64,000 nucleotides of DNA from Nocardia tenerifensis NBRC 101015. GTDB lineage: Bacteria > Actinomycetota > Actinomycetes > Mycobacteriales > Mycobacteriaceae. This document shows, piece by piece, positions 36,885 to 45,643 of the stretch. The stretch covers positions 45,539 to 109,538 of the forward strand of contig NZ_BAGH01000184.1 of NCBI RefSeq assembly GCF_000308715.1, in the 5' to 3' direction. Made by a program: the position numbers and the translations under genes. How positions within the stretch are numbered: position 1 is the stretch's first letter; the number at the start of each line of letters is the position of its first letter. The notes below the pieces were generated by a model. It did not search any database, was not told the origin of the DNA, and saw nothing but the letters and a program-made list of their open reading frames with translations.

Positions 36885-38944
36885 CAGCGTTTCCTCGCTT
36901 CCTCGAATGGATCGAACACGCCCAGCGGAATCACTTTCGCCATTGGCGCTTCGGCGATGGCAGCGGGCTCGGTGTCGTCGTCCTGCTGTGGTGCGGGTTT
37001 CGGTTGTGCGCGAGCGGTGGCTTCGGTGCGGCCGACGACCCTGCGGGTGCGGGCGCTGGATTTCGATTCGTTGGTCGGCGGGCCGTTTTCGGCCCGGTCG
37101 AGCAGATCCGCTGCGGCGTGCGCGATTTCGGCTTCGGTGGCGTGGTCGTTGCCGCGGCGAGCAAGGATTTCGCGGGCGTGCTGCCAGGCCAGTTCCCCGA
37201 AGGGTGTCGGGGTGGTCCGCAGGTGTGTCCAGGTGGCGGTGATCCAGCCGCCGTGGTGGTGGTTGCGGATCCAGACTCGGGAGACGTCGTAGGGGTCGTA
37301 GTGCAGTTCCCAGCGGCCGTTCTTGTGGTCGACGCCGGAGTGCTGGCGGCGGTAGGGATTGAGCGCTTTCGCGTCGTAGGTGCGTCGCGCGATCCGGATG
37401 CCGTAGGAGTTGATCACCCGCCAGGTGGACGGCAGCAACTCGACAAAGTCGTCGGCGCTCAACGGGACGGCGACGTGACCGGCGGCCGCGACCAGCGCGG
37501 CGTATTTCTCGTTGGGGCTCAGTGCCTTGTCCGGAGTGATCGGGTCGCGCAATCCTTCGTGGGGGCGGTTCTGCCAGACCGTGATCACCCATTCATCGAG
37601 CAACCCCTGCAACTCGATCATCGACCAGGCCGCCGACTCTTCGGCGCGGCGGCCGCGGCGTTCGATACTGGAACCGACGTAACCGGCGACGTGCTGGGCG
37701 AACAGGGTCGCCACCGATCCCAGGGTGCGCTCAACCACGGGCTTGTCAGTCGGGGTGTCGGGGTGCGCCGGTTGCAGGCTGATTCCCAAAGCTCGTGCGG
37801 CGCTGCGGAAGTTCTGCGACAAGAACACCTTGCCGTGATCGAACACGATCGTCTCCGGCGCGATCACCGGCCTGGCCGCGGCCTCGGCCAGGCGCTGATC
37901 GACACTCGTCAGGCTGCGATGCGGCAGCACCGACCGAGACATCCGCAGCGCATCGCTCCAGCCCGGCCGCATCGGCTCGGGCGTCAACGCCCGGGCCAGC
38001 AGCAACGCGGCGTCGACCGACTTCGTCGACGGTGCCAGCACCAGCGCGGCGATCGACCGCGTCGCCAGATCGACCAATCCGGTCATCTCGACCCGATCGA
38101 CCTGGCCATCGCTCAGGACCACTCGAACATCCAGCGGTGTGGAGTCGATCTGCATCAACTCCCCGGGCCGGGCGGCGACGAGCGTGGAGAACGGGCCTTC
38201 GGGTTGTTTGGCCAGCGACCGGCGGGTTCGTGCCGACCCGAATGTGTGCTTGCCCTGCGACAACCGTGCGACCAGCCGATAGAAGGTGCGCTGTGCGGGC
38301 AAGGCGACCACTCCGGGCCCGTGCTCAGCGGCCAGCAGCTGTTCGGTGCGCCGCCGCAGCCGTGAAACCGTGCCGGTGGAGCGATCGGTCTCCTCGGCGA
38401 TGGCGCGGGCAACCGCCTCGACCACCCTCGCGTCGACTCGGCCGGCCGGTGACCGGCCCCGGGTCGCGCGCTGATCGACCAGGCCCCAGATCCCGTCGCG
38501 TTCGTAGTCCAGACGGCGCCGTTTCAGCGTGCTCCAACCGATCCGGTGCCCGGCCAGCGTCAGCTCCTCGACCTTGGCCAGCTCGCGTTGCCGCAACGAC
38601 CGTAGCCCAGCGTCATATTTGGGCTTCGACCGCTGCCGCGCATCCGGATCGGGCGGCAGACCAGTGAGGACCTCGACGATATGGCGTTCCCACCAGCGCG
38701 CCGCCTCGACCACCTCTGCGGGCAGGCTGTCGAGGCTTCGCAGCGGTGCAATCGTCGGGCCTGACAACACTTCCAGAGCCGGGTCGCCCAGCAGATCGGG
38801 CAACCGGGCGACCGTCGGCGCTCCGGCCGCGTCGACCAGACGAACGTGCTCGGCAGTCAGCGCCGCGACGGTGAATGCGTCACCGCCCCAACGGATCTCA
38901 TCACCGACCCGCAGGATCGTGGAACGCGGGGTCGGCCTGGTCAC
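36881..38944 (-). CDS. tniA: TniA/TnsB-like DDE transposase (Mu-type C-terminal domain)
   Basis: A 687-aa integrase-core transposase. N-terminal HTH regions (RELAKVEELTLAGHRIGWST, AIAEETDRSTGTVSRLRRR) precede the RNase H core with Asp in LMQIDSTPLDVRV, Asp in IVFDHGKVFLSQNF and Glu in DKPVVERTLGSV, completing DDE. A beta-barrel Mu C-terminal domain (NPYRRQHSGVDHKNGRWELH, YDPYDVSRVWI) follows, then a Pro/Ala-rich tail that should contact the ATPase. The GTG start overlaps the tnsA stop (GTGA). All catalytic residues appear present. Confidence 0.92.
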   Translation of the reverse strand: MTRPTPRSTILRVGDEIRWGGDAFTVAALTAEHVRLVDAAGAPTVARLPDLLGDPALEVLSGPTIAPLRSLDSLPAEVVEAARWWERHIVEVLTGLPPDPDARQRSKPKYDAGLRSLRQRELAKVEELTLAGHRIGWSTLKRRRLDYERDGIWGLVDQRATRGRSPAGRVDARVVEAVARAIAEETDRSTGTVSRLRRRTEQLLAAEHGPGVVALPAQRTFYRLVARLSQGKHTFGSARTRRSLAKQPEGPFSTLVAARPGELMQIDSTPLDVRVVLSDGQVDRVEMTGLVDLATRSIAALVLAPSTKSVDAALLLARALTPEPMRPGWSDALRMSRSVLPHRSLTSVDQRLAEAAARPVIAPETIVFDHGKVFLSQNFRSAARALGISLQPAHPDTPTDKPVVERTLGSVATLFAQHVAGYVGSSIERRGRRAEESAAWSMIELQGLLDEWVITVWQNRPHEGLRDPITPDKALSPNEKYAALVAAAGHVAVPLSADDFVELLPSTWRVINSYGIRIARRTYDAKALNPYRRQHSGVDHKNGRWELHYDPYDVSRVWIRNHHHGGWITATWTHLRTTPTPFGELAWQHAREILARRGNDHATEAEIAHAAADLLDRAENGPPTNESKSSARTRRVVGRTEATARAQPKPAPQQDDDTEPAAIAEAPMAKVIPLGVFDPFEEARKRW

Positions 38945-39747
38945 CGCGAGCTCACCAGTGTCGAAGGGCCGAGTATCGCCGAAGACAGATCAATGACCAG
39001 CCGCTGCGACCACAACAGATGGAACAACGTCGGCAACACCACGATCGGCTCGCCCACCACGCTCGCTCCGGCCAGCAACTTCGTCGGCTCGGCGAAGACC
39101 GCCAGCAGCTCGGCCGCCAACCCCGACCGTAAACACCGCGGGTGTCGGTAGCCCGACAACCAGCGCAGATTCGCCGACAGCACCGCATCCAGGGCGCCGA
39201 CACGGCGATAGGACCACCCGACCGCCGCGCAAGCCCGCCCAGTCGCCTCGAACGCTTCGGCATCGCGGGCCGCAATCCGCTCGTCGGCGCGGACATCGAT
39301 AACCACCGCACCGCCGTCACGGGTGCGCGCGAAGAAGTCGGGAGCATGCCGCCGTAACCGGCCGTCCTCGTCTCGCCAGTGGATCCAGAACGGCTGGGCC
39401 GCAACCCCTATCACGTCCGGATCGGCGTCCAGGACGATCAGATGGTCCCGCTCGAGCCAGGACTCATGGCCGACATGGTCACCGGTCGTGGCCATCCACC
39501 ACCAGCCCGGAAAGTTGGTCTGACCACGATAGGAGGCGAACTGCCGGACCGGGCTGCACCGCTCGAACGCCATGTTCCAGCACTGCGCCAACGCAGATGT
39601 CGAGACCTCGCCCGTGCGCGGGCTGTACTCCAAGACAAACGCGTCCAAACCGTCGACAACCGAACCCGACCACGACGCCACTGAACCCAAATCCAGTCCC
39701 CACCAACCGATGTCGAGCCCACCAGGACGGCCCAACTGTAGTGGCAA
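38941..39747 (-). CDS. tnsA: TnsA-like endonuclease subunit
   Basis: A 268-aa protein with the TnsA N-terminal nuclease pattern: ATTGDHVGHESWLERDHLI (Glu), then RRHAPDFFARTRDGG (Asp) and VVIDVRADERI (where Tn7 TnsA has Q-x-K; here D-V-R). It should cut the 5' ends so that the element moves by cut-and-paste with TniA. The ORF begins at a TTG (39747), and the first ~60 residues are poorly conserved, so the start is uncertain. The TTG lies in one of the 22-bp end-like repeats. Confidence 0.82.
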   Translation of the reverse strand: MPLQLGRPGGLDIGWWGLDLGSVASWSGSVVDGLDAFVLEYSPRTGEVSTSALAQCWNMAFERCSPVRQFASYRGQTNFPGWWWMATTGDHVGHESWLERDHLIVLDADPDVIGVAAQPFWIHWRDEDGRLRRHAPDFFARTRDGGAVVIDVRADERIAARDAEAFEATGRACAAVGWSYRRVGALDAVLSANLRWLSGYRHPRCLRSGLAAELLAVFAEPTKLLAGASVVGEPIVVLPTLFHLLWSQRLVIDLSSAILGPSTLVSSR

Positions 39748-39778
39748 GCATCACCGCATGGCTTGGTTTTAGTGGCAA
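39729..39778. repeat. Two copies of a ~22-bp repeat at the tnsA side of the Tn7-like module
   Basis: GGCCCAACTGTAGTGGCAAG (from 39729) and GGCTTGGTTTTAGTGGCAAT (from 39760) share GGCYNNNNTNTAGTGGCAA with a 31-bp spacing. A related unit occurs at the other side of the module at 35171. They could be TnsB-type binding sites of a transposon end. Confidence 0.4.
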
Positions 39779-39781
39779 TAG

Positions 39782-39800
39782 CCCATATTCACCGACAACG
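39782..39800 (-). repeat. Inverted extra copy of an IS21-type end site
   Basis: Read on the minus strand, CCGTTGTCGGTGAATATGG matches the second left-end site of the adjacent IS21-like element (CCGTTGATCGGTGAATCCTGG at 39862-39882). It faces away from that element, toward tnsA. Confidence 0.5.
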
Positions 39801-39994
39801 GACAATTTAGCAGCCGACTTTCGAGGAGATCGTTGGCTGGTTCTATCGGTGAATCGCGAGACCGTTGATCGGTGAATCCTGGTACCGGTTCGGTTCGGAA
39901 GTGGTTGGTATCGGCGAATTTTGGCACCACCTGACGGGTTGCGGTGGCAGGATCACCCTGCTATCACTCTGCATCGGCCCGTAGGAGCTGACCC

Positions 39995-41167
39995 GTGCCG
40001 CCGAACCAATCCAAGGCACAGCTGTATGCGGCGATCCGGCGGGACTCGCGAGCGGGGATGTCGGGGCGGGAACTACGGCGTAAGTACAACGTCGGCTACC
40101 ACACGGTCAACGCCGCACTGACCTCGGCGTTCCCGGAGAAACGCAAGGAGTATCCGGCGCGGGCGTCGAAGCTGGATCCGTTCAAACCGTTCATCGACGA
40201 GACTCTGCGGGCGGATCTGGATGCGCCCCGCAAGCAGCGGCACACGATCAAGCGGATCTTCGAGCGGCTGATGGATGAGCGCGGCATGACCGACGTCGCC
40301 TATCAGACCGCCCGTGATTACGTTGATCGGCGCAAACCGCAGATCAGGGTCGAGGCCGGCCGCGAACCGCCGCAGGTATTCATTCCGCAGACACAGACGA
40401 TTTGGCGCGGCGGATCGGAGCGCGGGCGCGCACGATCGGCGAGCATTTCGCGGTGGAGGCGCCGACGCTGAAACGGCTGCCTGTCGAGGAGTTCGAGACC
40501 GGATCGTGGCTGGCTACCCGGGTGGATCGGTATTCGATGGTCGCGGCGCGGACCAACAATACAGTGTCCCGATCCGGTTCATCGGCCGCCCGGTCCGGAT
40601 CCTGTTGCATGCTTCCTGGCTGGTCGTCTGTGACTGCCGCACCGAGATCGCCCGCCACGAACGCTTGATCGGCAAGGCGTTGACGCGGGTGGAGCTCGAT
40701 CATTATCTCGAAGCGATGATCCGCGAGCCCGGCGCGATGGCCGGGGCCACCGCGCTCCAGCAAGCCCGCCAGAGCGGCAAGTTCGCTAAAGCCACGACGC
40801 GTGGTGGGCCGCGGTCCGCAAGGCCCACGGCGAGCGCGACGGCACCCGCGCGATCATCGAAGTTCTTCTGCTGCACCGCAGCATGCCCCACGAGCAGGTC
40901 GTCGCCGGCTTGGATGCCGCGCTGCGCGTTGGCGCGCTGACCGCGGACGCGGTCGCTCTCGAGGCCCGCAAGGCGGCCGAAGCCACTCCGCGGCGCGCTC
41001 ACGTCGTCGATCTCGACGAACCCGACCAGGATCCGGATCCGGTTGCGTCGCTGACCGCGCGGCGCCTGGCGCACCTGCCGCCCGATACCCGGCCCCTGCC
41101 CTCGGTCGCCATTTATGACCAGTTGCTTCGCATCACCAAACCGAGAACCGCCGAAGGGAATCCCTAG
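39995..41167 (+). pseudogene. istA: istA of the IS21-like element, catalytic core deleted and frameshifted
   Basis: The first 130 codons are a good IstA start: HTH region (SGRELRRKYNVGYHTVNAAL), then PPQVFIPQT. Normal IstA continues with the DDE core; here the sequence jumps near 40398 to the post-core segment ARRIGARARTIGEHFAVE, which means 170-200 codons including all catalytic acids are gone. Three frame changes follow (TRVDRYSMVAARTNN; SVPIRFIGRPVRILLHASWL; DAWWAAVRKAHGERDGTRAI). The C-terminal part ends PLPSVAIYDQLLRITK. The gene cannot make an active transposase. Confidence 0.88.
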
Positions 41168-41196
41168 ATGACCAGCCCGACCCCGCGCCGCCACGC

Positions 41197-42033
41197 ATGA
41201 CCGACCAGGCCGCTGACACCGCCGTCGACCAGGCATGCCGGATGCTGCGCCTGCCCAGCATCCGCACCCAGTTCAACGACCTCGTCGAAACCGCCACACG
41301 CGACCAGATGAGCTATCGGGCGTTCTTGGCCGAGCTGCTGCTCGTCGAATGCGATGACCGGGCACGGCGGCGCTCCGAACGCCGCATCCGCGCCGCCGGA
41401 TTCCCGCGCGATAAATCGTTGCGGGCCTTCGACTTCGACGCCAACCCCAACATCGACCCCGCAGTGGTCAACACCCTCGCCAATTGCGACTGGGTGAAGA
41501 AAGGCACCCCGCTTTGCTTGATCGGGGACTCCGGGACCGGCAAGAGCCACCTGCTGATCGCGTTGGGCACCGAGGCCGCGATGCGCGGTTATCGCGTGAA
41601 ATACACTCTGGCAACGAAATTGGTGAACGAGCTGGTCGAGGCGGCCGACGAGAAGGTCCTGGCCAAGACGATCGCCCGCTACGGGCGAGTCGATCTGCTT
41701 TGCATTGACGAACTGGGATACATGGAGCTCGACAAGCGCGGCGCGGAGCTGTTGTTCCAGGTGTTGACCGAGCGCGAGGAGAAGAACTCTGTCGCTATCG
41801 CCTCGAACGAGGCGTTCTCCGGCTGGTCGAACACCTTTCCCGAACCGCGGCTCTGCGCGGCAATCGTCGACCGGCTCACCTTCGGCGGGCAGATCATCGA
41901 AACCGGCACCGACAGTTACCGACTCACCCGCACCGCCGCACTCAACAACACCGTCAGCACCACTGCTCAGGCTTCCATGGCGCAGCAACCGGCATTCACC
42001 GACGCTCAACAGTCACTGGAAACCGTGCTCTGA
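41197..42033 (+). CDS. istB: IstB: AAA+ ATPase of the IS21-like element
   Basis: The 278-aa product is a full IstB/DnaC-like ATPase: N-terminal helical domain (FLAELLLVECDDRARRRSER), Walker A LIGDSGTGKSHLLIALG, Walker B LLCIDELGYMELDKRGAELL and the arginine-finger region RLTFGGQIIETGTDSYRL. It normally activates IstA and selects the target. The gene is intact although its partner is destroyed, so the element could move only with IstA from another copy. Confidence 0.92.
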   Translation: MTDQAADTAVDQACRMLRLPSIRTQFNDLVETATRDQMSYRAFLAELLLVECDDRARRRSERRIRAAGFPRDKSLRAFDFDANPNIDPAVVNTLANCDWVKKGTPLCLIGDSGTGKSHLLIALGTEAAMRGYRVKYTLATKLVNELVEAADEKVLAKTIARYGRVDLLCIDELGYMELDKRGAELLFQVLTEREEKNSVAIASNEAFSGWSNTFPEPRLCAAIVDRLTFGGQIIETGTDSYRLTRTAALNNTVSTTAQASMAQQPAFTDAQQSLETVL

Positions 42034-42512
42034 CCAGCAGATTATCGGCGAATTACGAGCCATCACCACAGCGAACGCGGCCGGGCCCGCGACACAAACC
42101 GCTTACCCCGACACGCTTCGCGCCGGCGGCTTCGCGACTACAGTCGCTGGTGACGGTGAGGAACGTCTGGACCTCGCGACCTCATCGTCCCGCAGATCAT
42201 GCCTCACTCAGGTTCATCCAGGCCGTTCCGGCTCAATGACTTCCAGACGACCATTCGTTGGTATTGAGCGCGTTTCGTGAGATCGCGCTGTCCGCCGGAC
42301 AGCGCGATATGCGGCATGCTCGGCGCCGCCACCAATCTCACCGACATCATCACGGCTTGCCTCCTGACACGCCCGGCGACCTGACACGCCGAGCGAGGTG
42401 ACCTCAAAATTCGCCGATACGGCTGCCCTGGATCGCCCCTGAGTGACCTCGGAATTCGCCGATAACCGGTCTCGGAATTCACCCTTACAGCCACGTTGCC
42501 GAACGGGTTGAG
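42034..42512. other. Right-end region of the IS21-like element; no gene seen
   Basis: This 479-bp stretch holds the internal TATCGGCGAATT site (42043-42054), a perfect hairpin and three inverted end sites up to 42490. Short open frames here are not convincing. Confidence 0.6.
42282..42308. terminator. Perfect hairpin inside the IS right-end region
   Basis: ATCGCGCTGTCC (42282-42293) and GGACAGCGCGAT (42297-42308) form a 12-bp stem with a 3-nt loop. It may end istB transcription or protect the flanking hydrolase gene from read-through. Confidence 0.6.
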
Positions 42513-43481
42513 CTATTTCCTCGCGAATTCGCTCAGATACAGGCAGATTTCGTCGATCGCATGGTTGGCCTGGGGGAACAGGGCGACCTCGGAGAGGAAG
42601 CCGTGAAAGACGCCGGAGTATCTGGTCAAGGTCACCCGAACTCCGTCGCGCCACAGCCGTGCCGCGTATGCCTCTGAGTCGTCGCGGAGCGGGTCGACTT
42701 CGGCGGTGATGATCAGGGCGGGTGGGAGATCGCGAAGTGTTGCGGCGCGCAGGGGCGCGGCGAGTTGGTCGCCGCCGGGGTGGTTCGGGCCGACGTACTG
42801 TTCCCAGAGCCACTGGGCGTCGGCGGCGCTGAGCAGCGGTGCGTCGGCGAACTCCGTCCATGCGGGGGTGGTGAAGGTGTCGTCGACGGCGGGGTAGGCC
42901 AGGATCTGGGTGCGGGGGAGGGTCAGGCCCGCGTCGCGGCGGTGCAGACACAGCGCGGCGGCGAGATTGCCGCCGGCGGAGTCGCCCGCGATGGCGATTC
43001 GATCCGGGTCGATGCCGAGTTCCGAGGCGTTCCGGATCAGCCAGGCGAAGGCGTCGACGCAGTCGTGTAGCGCTGCGGGATAAGGGTTTTCGGGAGCCAG
43101 GCGGTATTCCAGGGAGACGACAGTCCAGCCCGATCCCGCGGCGATCGCTCGGCACAGCTCGTCCGCACCGTTGAGGGTGCCGAGGACGAATCCGCCGCCA
43201 TGCAGGTAGACGACAGCGGGCGCGAAGTCGCCGCTGGGCGTCCCGTCCGGGCGATACCGGCGGGCGAGGATCGCGCCGCCGTCGCGCGTCGATATGGTCA
43301 GTTGATCAACTTTATCCAAAGGAATCATCGGCTCGGGTGGCGCGTCCGTATTCGCCGCAGCGCGAGCCTGCTCGGGCCCCAGCTCGCGCAGAGTTTTCGG
43401 GATGATCTGGCCGAAGATGCGGGCCATCGCCGCGGCATTGTCGTCGAGCAGATTCCAGCACTCGGGGGTCTGGTCGTTCAT
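42513..43481 (-). CDS. HSL-type alpha/beta hydrolase, candidate lactone/ester hydrolase
   Basis: A 322-aa esterase: VVYLHGGGFVLGTLNGADEL (oxyanion), IAGDSAGGNLAAAL (nucleophile Ser), ITAEVDPLRDDSEAYA (acid) and GVFHGFL (His). It is divergent from the amine-catabolic operon, with tandem 12-bp operator units between them. In chn-type clusters an HSL-fold esterase opens the lactone made by the Baeyer-Villiger enzyme, so that role is possible here but not shown. Confidence 0.88.
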   Translation of the reverse strand: MNDQTPECWNLLDDNAAAMARIFGQIIPKTLRELGPEQARAAANTDAPPEPMIPLDKVDQLTISTRDGGAILARRYRPDGTPSGDFAPAVVYLHGGGFVLGTLNGADELCRAIAAGSGWTVVSLEYRLAPENPYPAALHDCVDAFAWLIRNASELGIDPDRIAIAGDSAGGNLAAALCLHRRDAGLTLPRTQILAYPAVDDTFTTPAWTEFADAPLLSAADAQWLWEQYVGPNHPGGDQLAAPLRAATLRDLPPALIITAEVDPLRDDSEAYAARLWRDGVRVTLTRYSGVFHGFLSEVALFPQANHAIDEICLYLSEFARK

Positions 43482-43531
43482 GGAAAGCCTCGCAAGTTAT
43501 TGACAGGGAGTGATCTGTGCCTCACTATCAT

Positions 43532-43556
43532 AGTCACATGACTCAGTCATTTGACT
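43532..43556. promoter_or_regulatory. Tandem 12-bp palindromes, hydrolase/GS-like operon promoter
   Basis: AGTCACATGACT (43532-43543) and AGTCATTTGACT (43545-43556) repeat with a 13-bp period between the divergent hydrolase and 43633 genes. The same design occurs at the tetR/ligase promoter near 47.1-47.2 kb. Confidence 0.7.
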
Positions 43557-43632
43557 ATGAAGTCGTGTTACCGGGATCCACCGCCGCTGGTCTGCCGCGC
43601 ACGCGATCTCGTCGAATCGAAAGGACAATCAG

Positions 43633-44295
43633 ATGACCGAAACGACGATCGGACTCGCAGTACGCGGGTCCGGCACGGTCGGCGGGGTCGACATCCGGAT
43701 CGAGGACGATGCCAGTCCGATGGTCCGGTTGATCGGCCGTACCATCGCCGATTCCGTACGCGCCCAGGGCGGGGACGCCGTCGCGGCGTGCGCGGGCACG
43801 ATCGCGGTGCGCTCCCATGACACCCCGCAGGCCGTCACGGTCACCATCGCCGACGATGTCGTCGCGGTGTCGAGCGGCGTGTTCGCCGAGCCCGATATCA
43901 GCGTGACCGTCGACCTGAACGGCCGGTGCGCCCTCGTCGGGGAGCTCAGTGACGCTGACGATCTCGCGGTCGCGGTGCAGGCGCTGCTGTCGCCGCCGCT
44001 GCCGGAATGGCGGGCGGCCGCGGAGTCGTTCTGGGCCGCCGCGCGATCGGTGCCGGGCATTCCCAACATGCTCGTCGCGATCACGGAGGGCCCGGACGGC
44101 ATCGATCAGCATGTCGTCGGTGCGGGCGACACCCACTATGTCATCGCGGGGCCGCCGGAACTGCTGGCCGGGATCTTCTCCGGTGCCGACGATCTGATCG
44201 CCGCGCTGTCCACCGGTCTGGTCGGCGTGCGCGGCACGCTCTCGCAGCTGTCGGTGCTGGTCGCTGCTTCCTGGAAGGTTCGTTACGATGTTTGA
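43633..44295 (+). CDS. Uncharacterised protein, possibly SCP2/sterol-carrier-like
   Basis: The 220-aa soluble protein was not recognised with certainty. The middle part (TVTIADDVVAVSSGVFAEPD, ISVTVDLNGRC) and the end (GVRGTLSQLSVLVAASWKV) resemble the beta-sheet and C-terminal helix of SCP2-like lipid-binding domains. AAAGGA precedes the ATG. It overlaps the next gene (GS-like) by 8 bp, so it belongs to that operon and may bind or present the substrate. No catalytic motif is evident. Confidence 0.55.
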   Translation: MTETTIGLAVRGSGTVGGVDIRIEDDASPMVRLIGRTIADSVRAQGGDAVAACAGTIAVRSHDTPQAVTVTIADDVVAVSSGVFAEPDISVTVDLNGRCALVGELSDADDLAVAVQALLSPPLPEWRAAAESFWAAARSVPGIPNMLVAITEGPDGIDQHVVGAGDTHYVIAGPPELLAGIFSGADDLIAALSTGLVGVRGTLSQLSVLVAASWKVRYDV

Positions 44296-45643
44296 AATCA
44301 CCACCGCCACAGTCGATCTCGATGACGCGGTGCACACCGTCCGGCTCGAAGCCACCAATCATGAGGGCTGTTTCCTCGGAAAGAACGTGGCACGCAAGAA
44401 GTTCGCCGCGAGCGCGGGCTCCGGGTTCGCGATGGCCGATCTGCTGTTCGGGCTCGACCTGGGCAATGCGCCGACCTTCGGATTCCCCTTCCCGGAGTGG
44501 CGTGGGCACGTCTCCGACGTGCAGTTCCGGCCCGACCTGTCGACGTTGATCGAGTGGGAGCCCGGCCTGCGCTCGGTGATCGGCGACTACTGGCAGGCCG
44601 ACGGCAGCCCGATCGGGATCTGTCCGCGCAATCTGGCCCGCACCCTGGTCGACCGGCTGGCGACACGCGGTTACACCGCGACCATCGCGGTGGAGATCGA
44701 GGCGACCCTGTTCCAGGAGTCCATCCACGAGGCGCGGGCCAAGGGATACCGCGATCTGACCCCGCTCGGCGGTTCCGCCGGGACCGCGTATCACCTTGCG
44801 AAATCGAAGGATTGGGTCGACTACATGTCGGCGGTCGCGCGACGCCTCGACCGGATCGGCATCGAGTGGGAAGCCTGGAGTGACGAGGACGCGGCGGGCC
44901 AGGTCGAGCTGAATCTGGTGCCCGGCGATCCACTGTCGGTGTGCGACAACTGGGCTCGCGCCCGGCAGGTCATGCGCGAGGTCGCCTTCGAGCTCGGCCA
45001 CACGGTGACGTTCATGGCCAAGCCGACCGCCGGGTACGGGCAGGCCTCGCACGTGAACCTGTCCCTGCAACGTGACGGAGTCAACGCGTTCTACGCACCC
45101 GACGGACCGTCGGACACCATGCGGCACGCCGTCGCCGGACTGCTCGCGACCATGCGGGGCGCGACCTCGGTGATGCTGCCGCAGATCACCTCCTACCGCC
45201 GCCTGGTCGATCTGAGCGGTCCGCCGACCACTGTGACCTGGGGTATCGCCAACAAGAGCACCGCCGTGCGCGCGGTGTGCGGGCATCCGGCCCAGTCCCG
45301 GCTCGAGTACCGCCTGCCCGGCGCGGACGCGAACCTGTATCTCGCGGTCGCCACCATTCTCGCGGGCGTGATCGCCGGACTCGATGGTGCGCTCGAGCCA
45401 CCCGAGCCGGTCAGCGATCTGGCCTGGTGTGTACCGGATTTGGAGCGGCTGCCCGACACGATCACCAAGGCGGCCGCCGCGCTCGAAACCGATCCGATCC
45501 TGCGCGAGCAACTCGGCGACGAATTCGTCGGCTACTGGGTCGGCACGCGACGCTGGGAGTGGATGCAGTTCCACACCACCGGCGGCGACCAGTTCGCCGA
45601 GCTCTCCGAATGGGAATCGGCACGATACTTCGAGTTCCCGTGA
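44288..45643 (+). CDS. Glutamine-synthetase-like gamma-glutamyl-amine ligase
   Basis: A 451-aa GS-family enzyme: IAVEIEATLFQESI (metal Glu residues), GYGQASHVNLSLQRDG (ATP/ammonia-site His), PTTVTWGIANKSTAVRAV and RLEYRLPGADANLYLAVAT. It is not GlnA: the N-terminal domain and the NRSA-type adenylylation region differ. Relatives (PuuA, IpuC, AtdA1/TdnQ types) join glutamate to an amine such as putrescine, isopropylamine or aniline. The following amidotransferase gene supports this. SD GGAAGG. Confidence 0.85.
   Translation: MFEITTATVDLDDAVHTVRLEATNHEGCFLGKNVARKKFAASAGSGFAMADLLFGLDLGNAPTFGFPFPEWRGHVSDVQFRPDLSTLIEWEPGLRSVIGDYWQADGSPIGICPRNLARTLVDRLATRGYTATIAVEIEATLFQESIHEARAKGYRDLTPLGGSAGTAYHLAKSKDWVDYMSAVARRLDRIGIEWEAWSDEDAAGQVELNLVPGDPLSVCDNWARARQVMREVAFELGHTVTFMAKPTAGYGQASHVNLSLQRDGVNAFYAPDGPSDTMRHAVAGLLATMRGATSVMLPQITSYRRLVDLSGPPTTVTWGIANKSTAVRAVCGHPAQSRLEYRLPGADANLYLAVATILAGVIAGLDGALEPPEPVSDLAWCVPDLERLPDTITKAAAALETDPILREQLGDEFVGYWVGTRRWEWMQFHTTGGDQFAELSEWESARYFEFP

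Larger units (their letters stand above)
35171..39774. mobile_element. Tn7-like transposition module (tnsA-tniA-tniB-tniQ), approximate limits
   Basis: Four genes on the minus strand, each overlapping the next by 4 nt, encode a TnsA-like endonuclease, a DDE transposase, an AAA+ ATPase and a TniQ protein. This is the minimal heteromeric Tn7-like set. The limits given are those of a loose 22-bp repeat (GGCYNNNNTNYAGTGRYAA) seen at 35171, inverted at 35203-35224, and at 39729 and 39760. True ends and a target duplication were not established, and no cargo genes are visible between the repeats. Confidence 0.6.
39842..42490. mobile_element. IS21-family element (istA ruined, istB intact) with multi-site ends
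   Basis: The left end has sites at 39844, 39867 and 39909 (core TCGGYGAAT); the right end has the inverted sites at 42409, 42454 and 42477. Outer and second sites are 23 bp apart at both ends, and GGTGAATCGCGAGACCGTT (left) matches GGTGAATTCCGAGACCGGTT (right, minus strand). The right tip reads TGTAAGGGTGAAT; the left tip TCTATCGGTGAAT is changed. AAAATTCGCCGATAC (42407-42421) is a perfect inverse of 39908-39922. No target duplication was found. Confidence 0.75.

Noticed and set aside
39836..42496. Target-site duplication of the IS21-like element
   Set aside because: Flanks of the best-fitting tips (GCTGGT and GCCACG) do not match.
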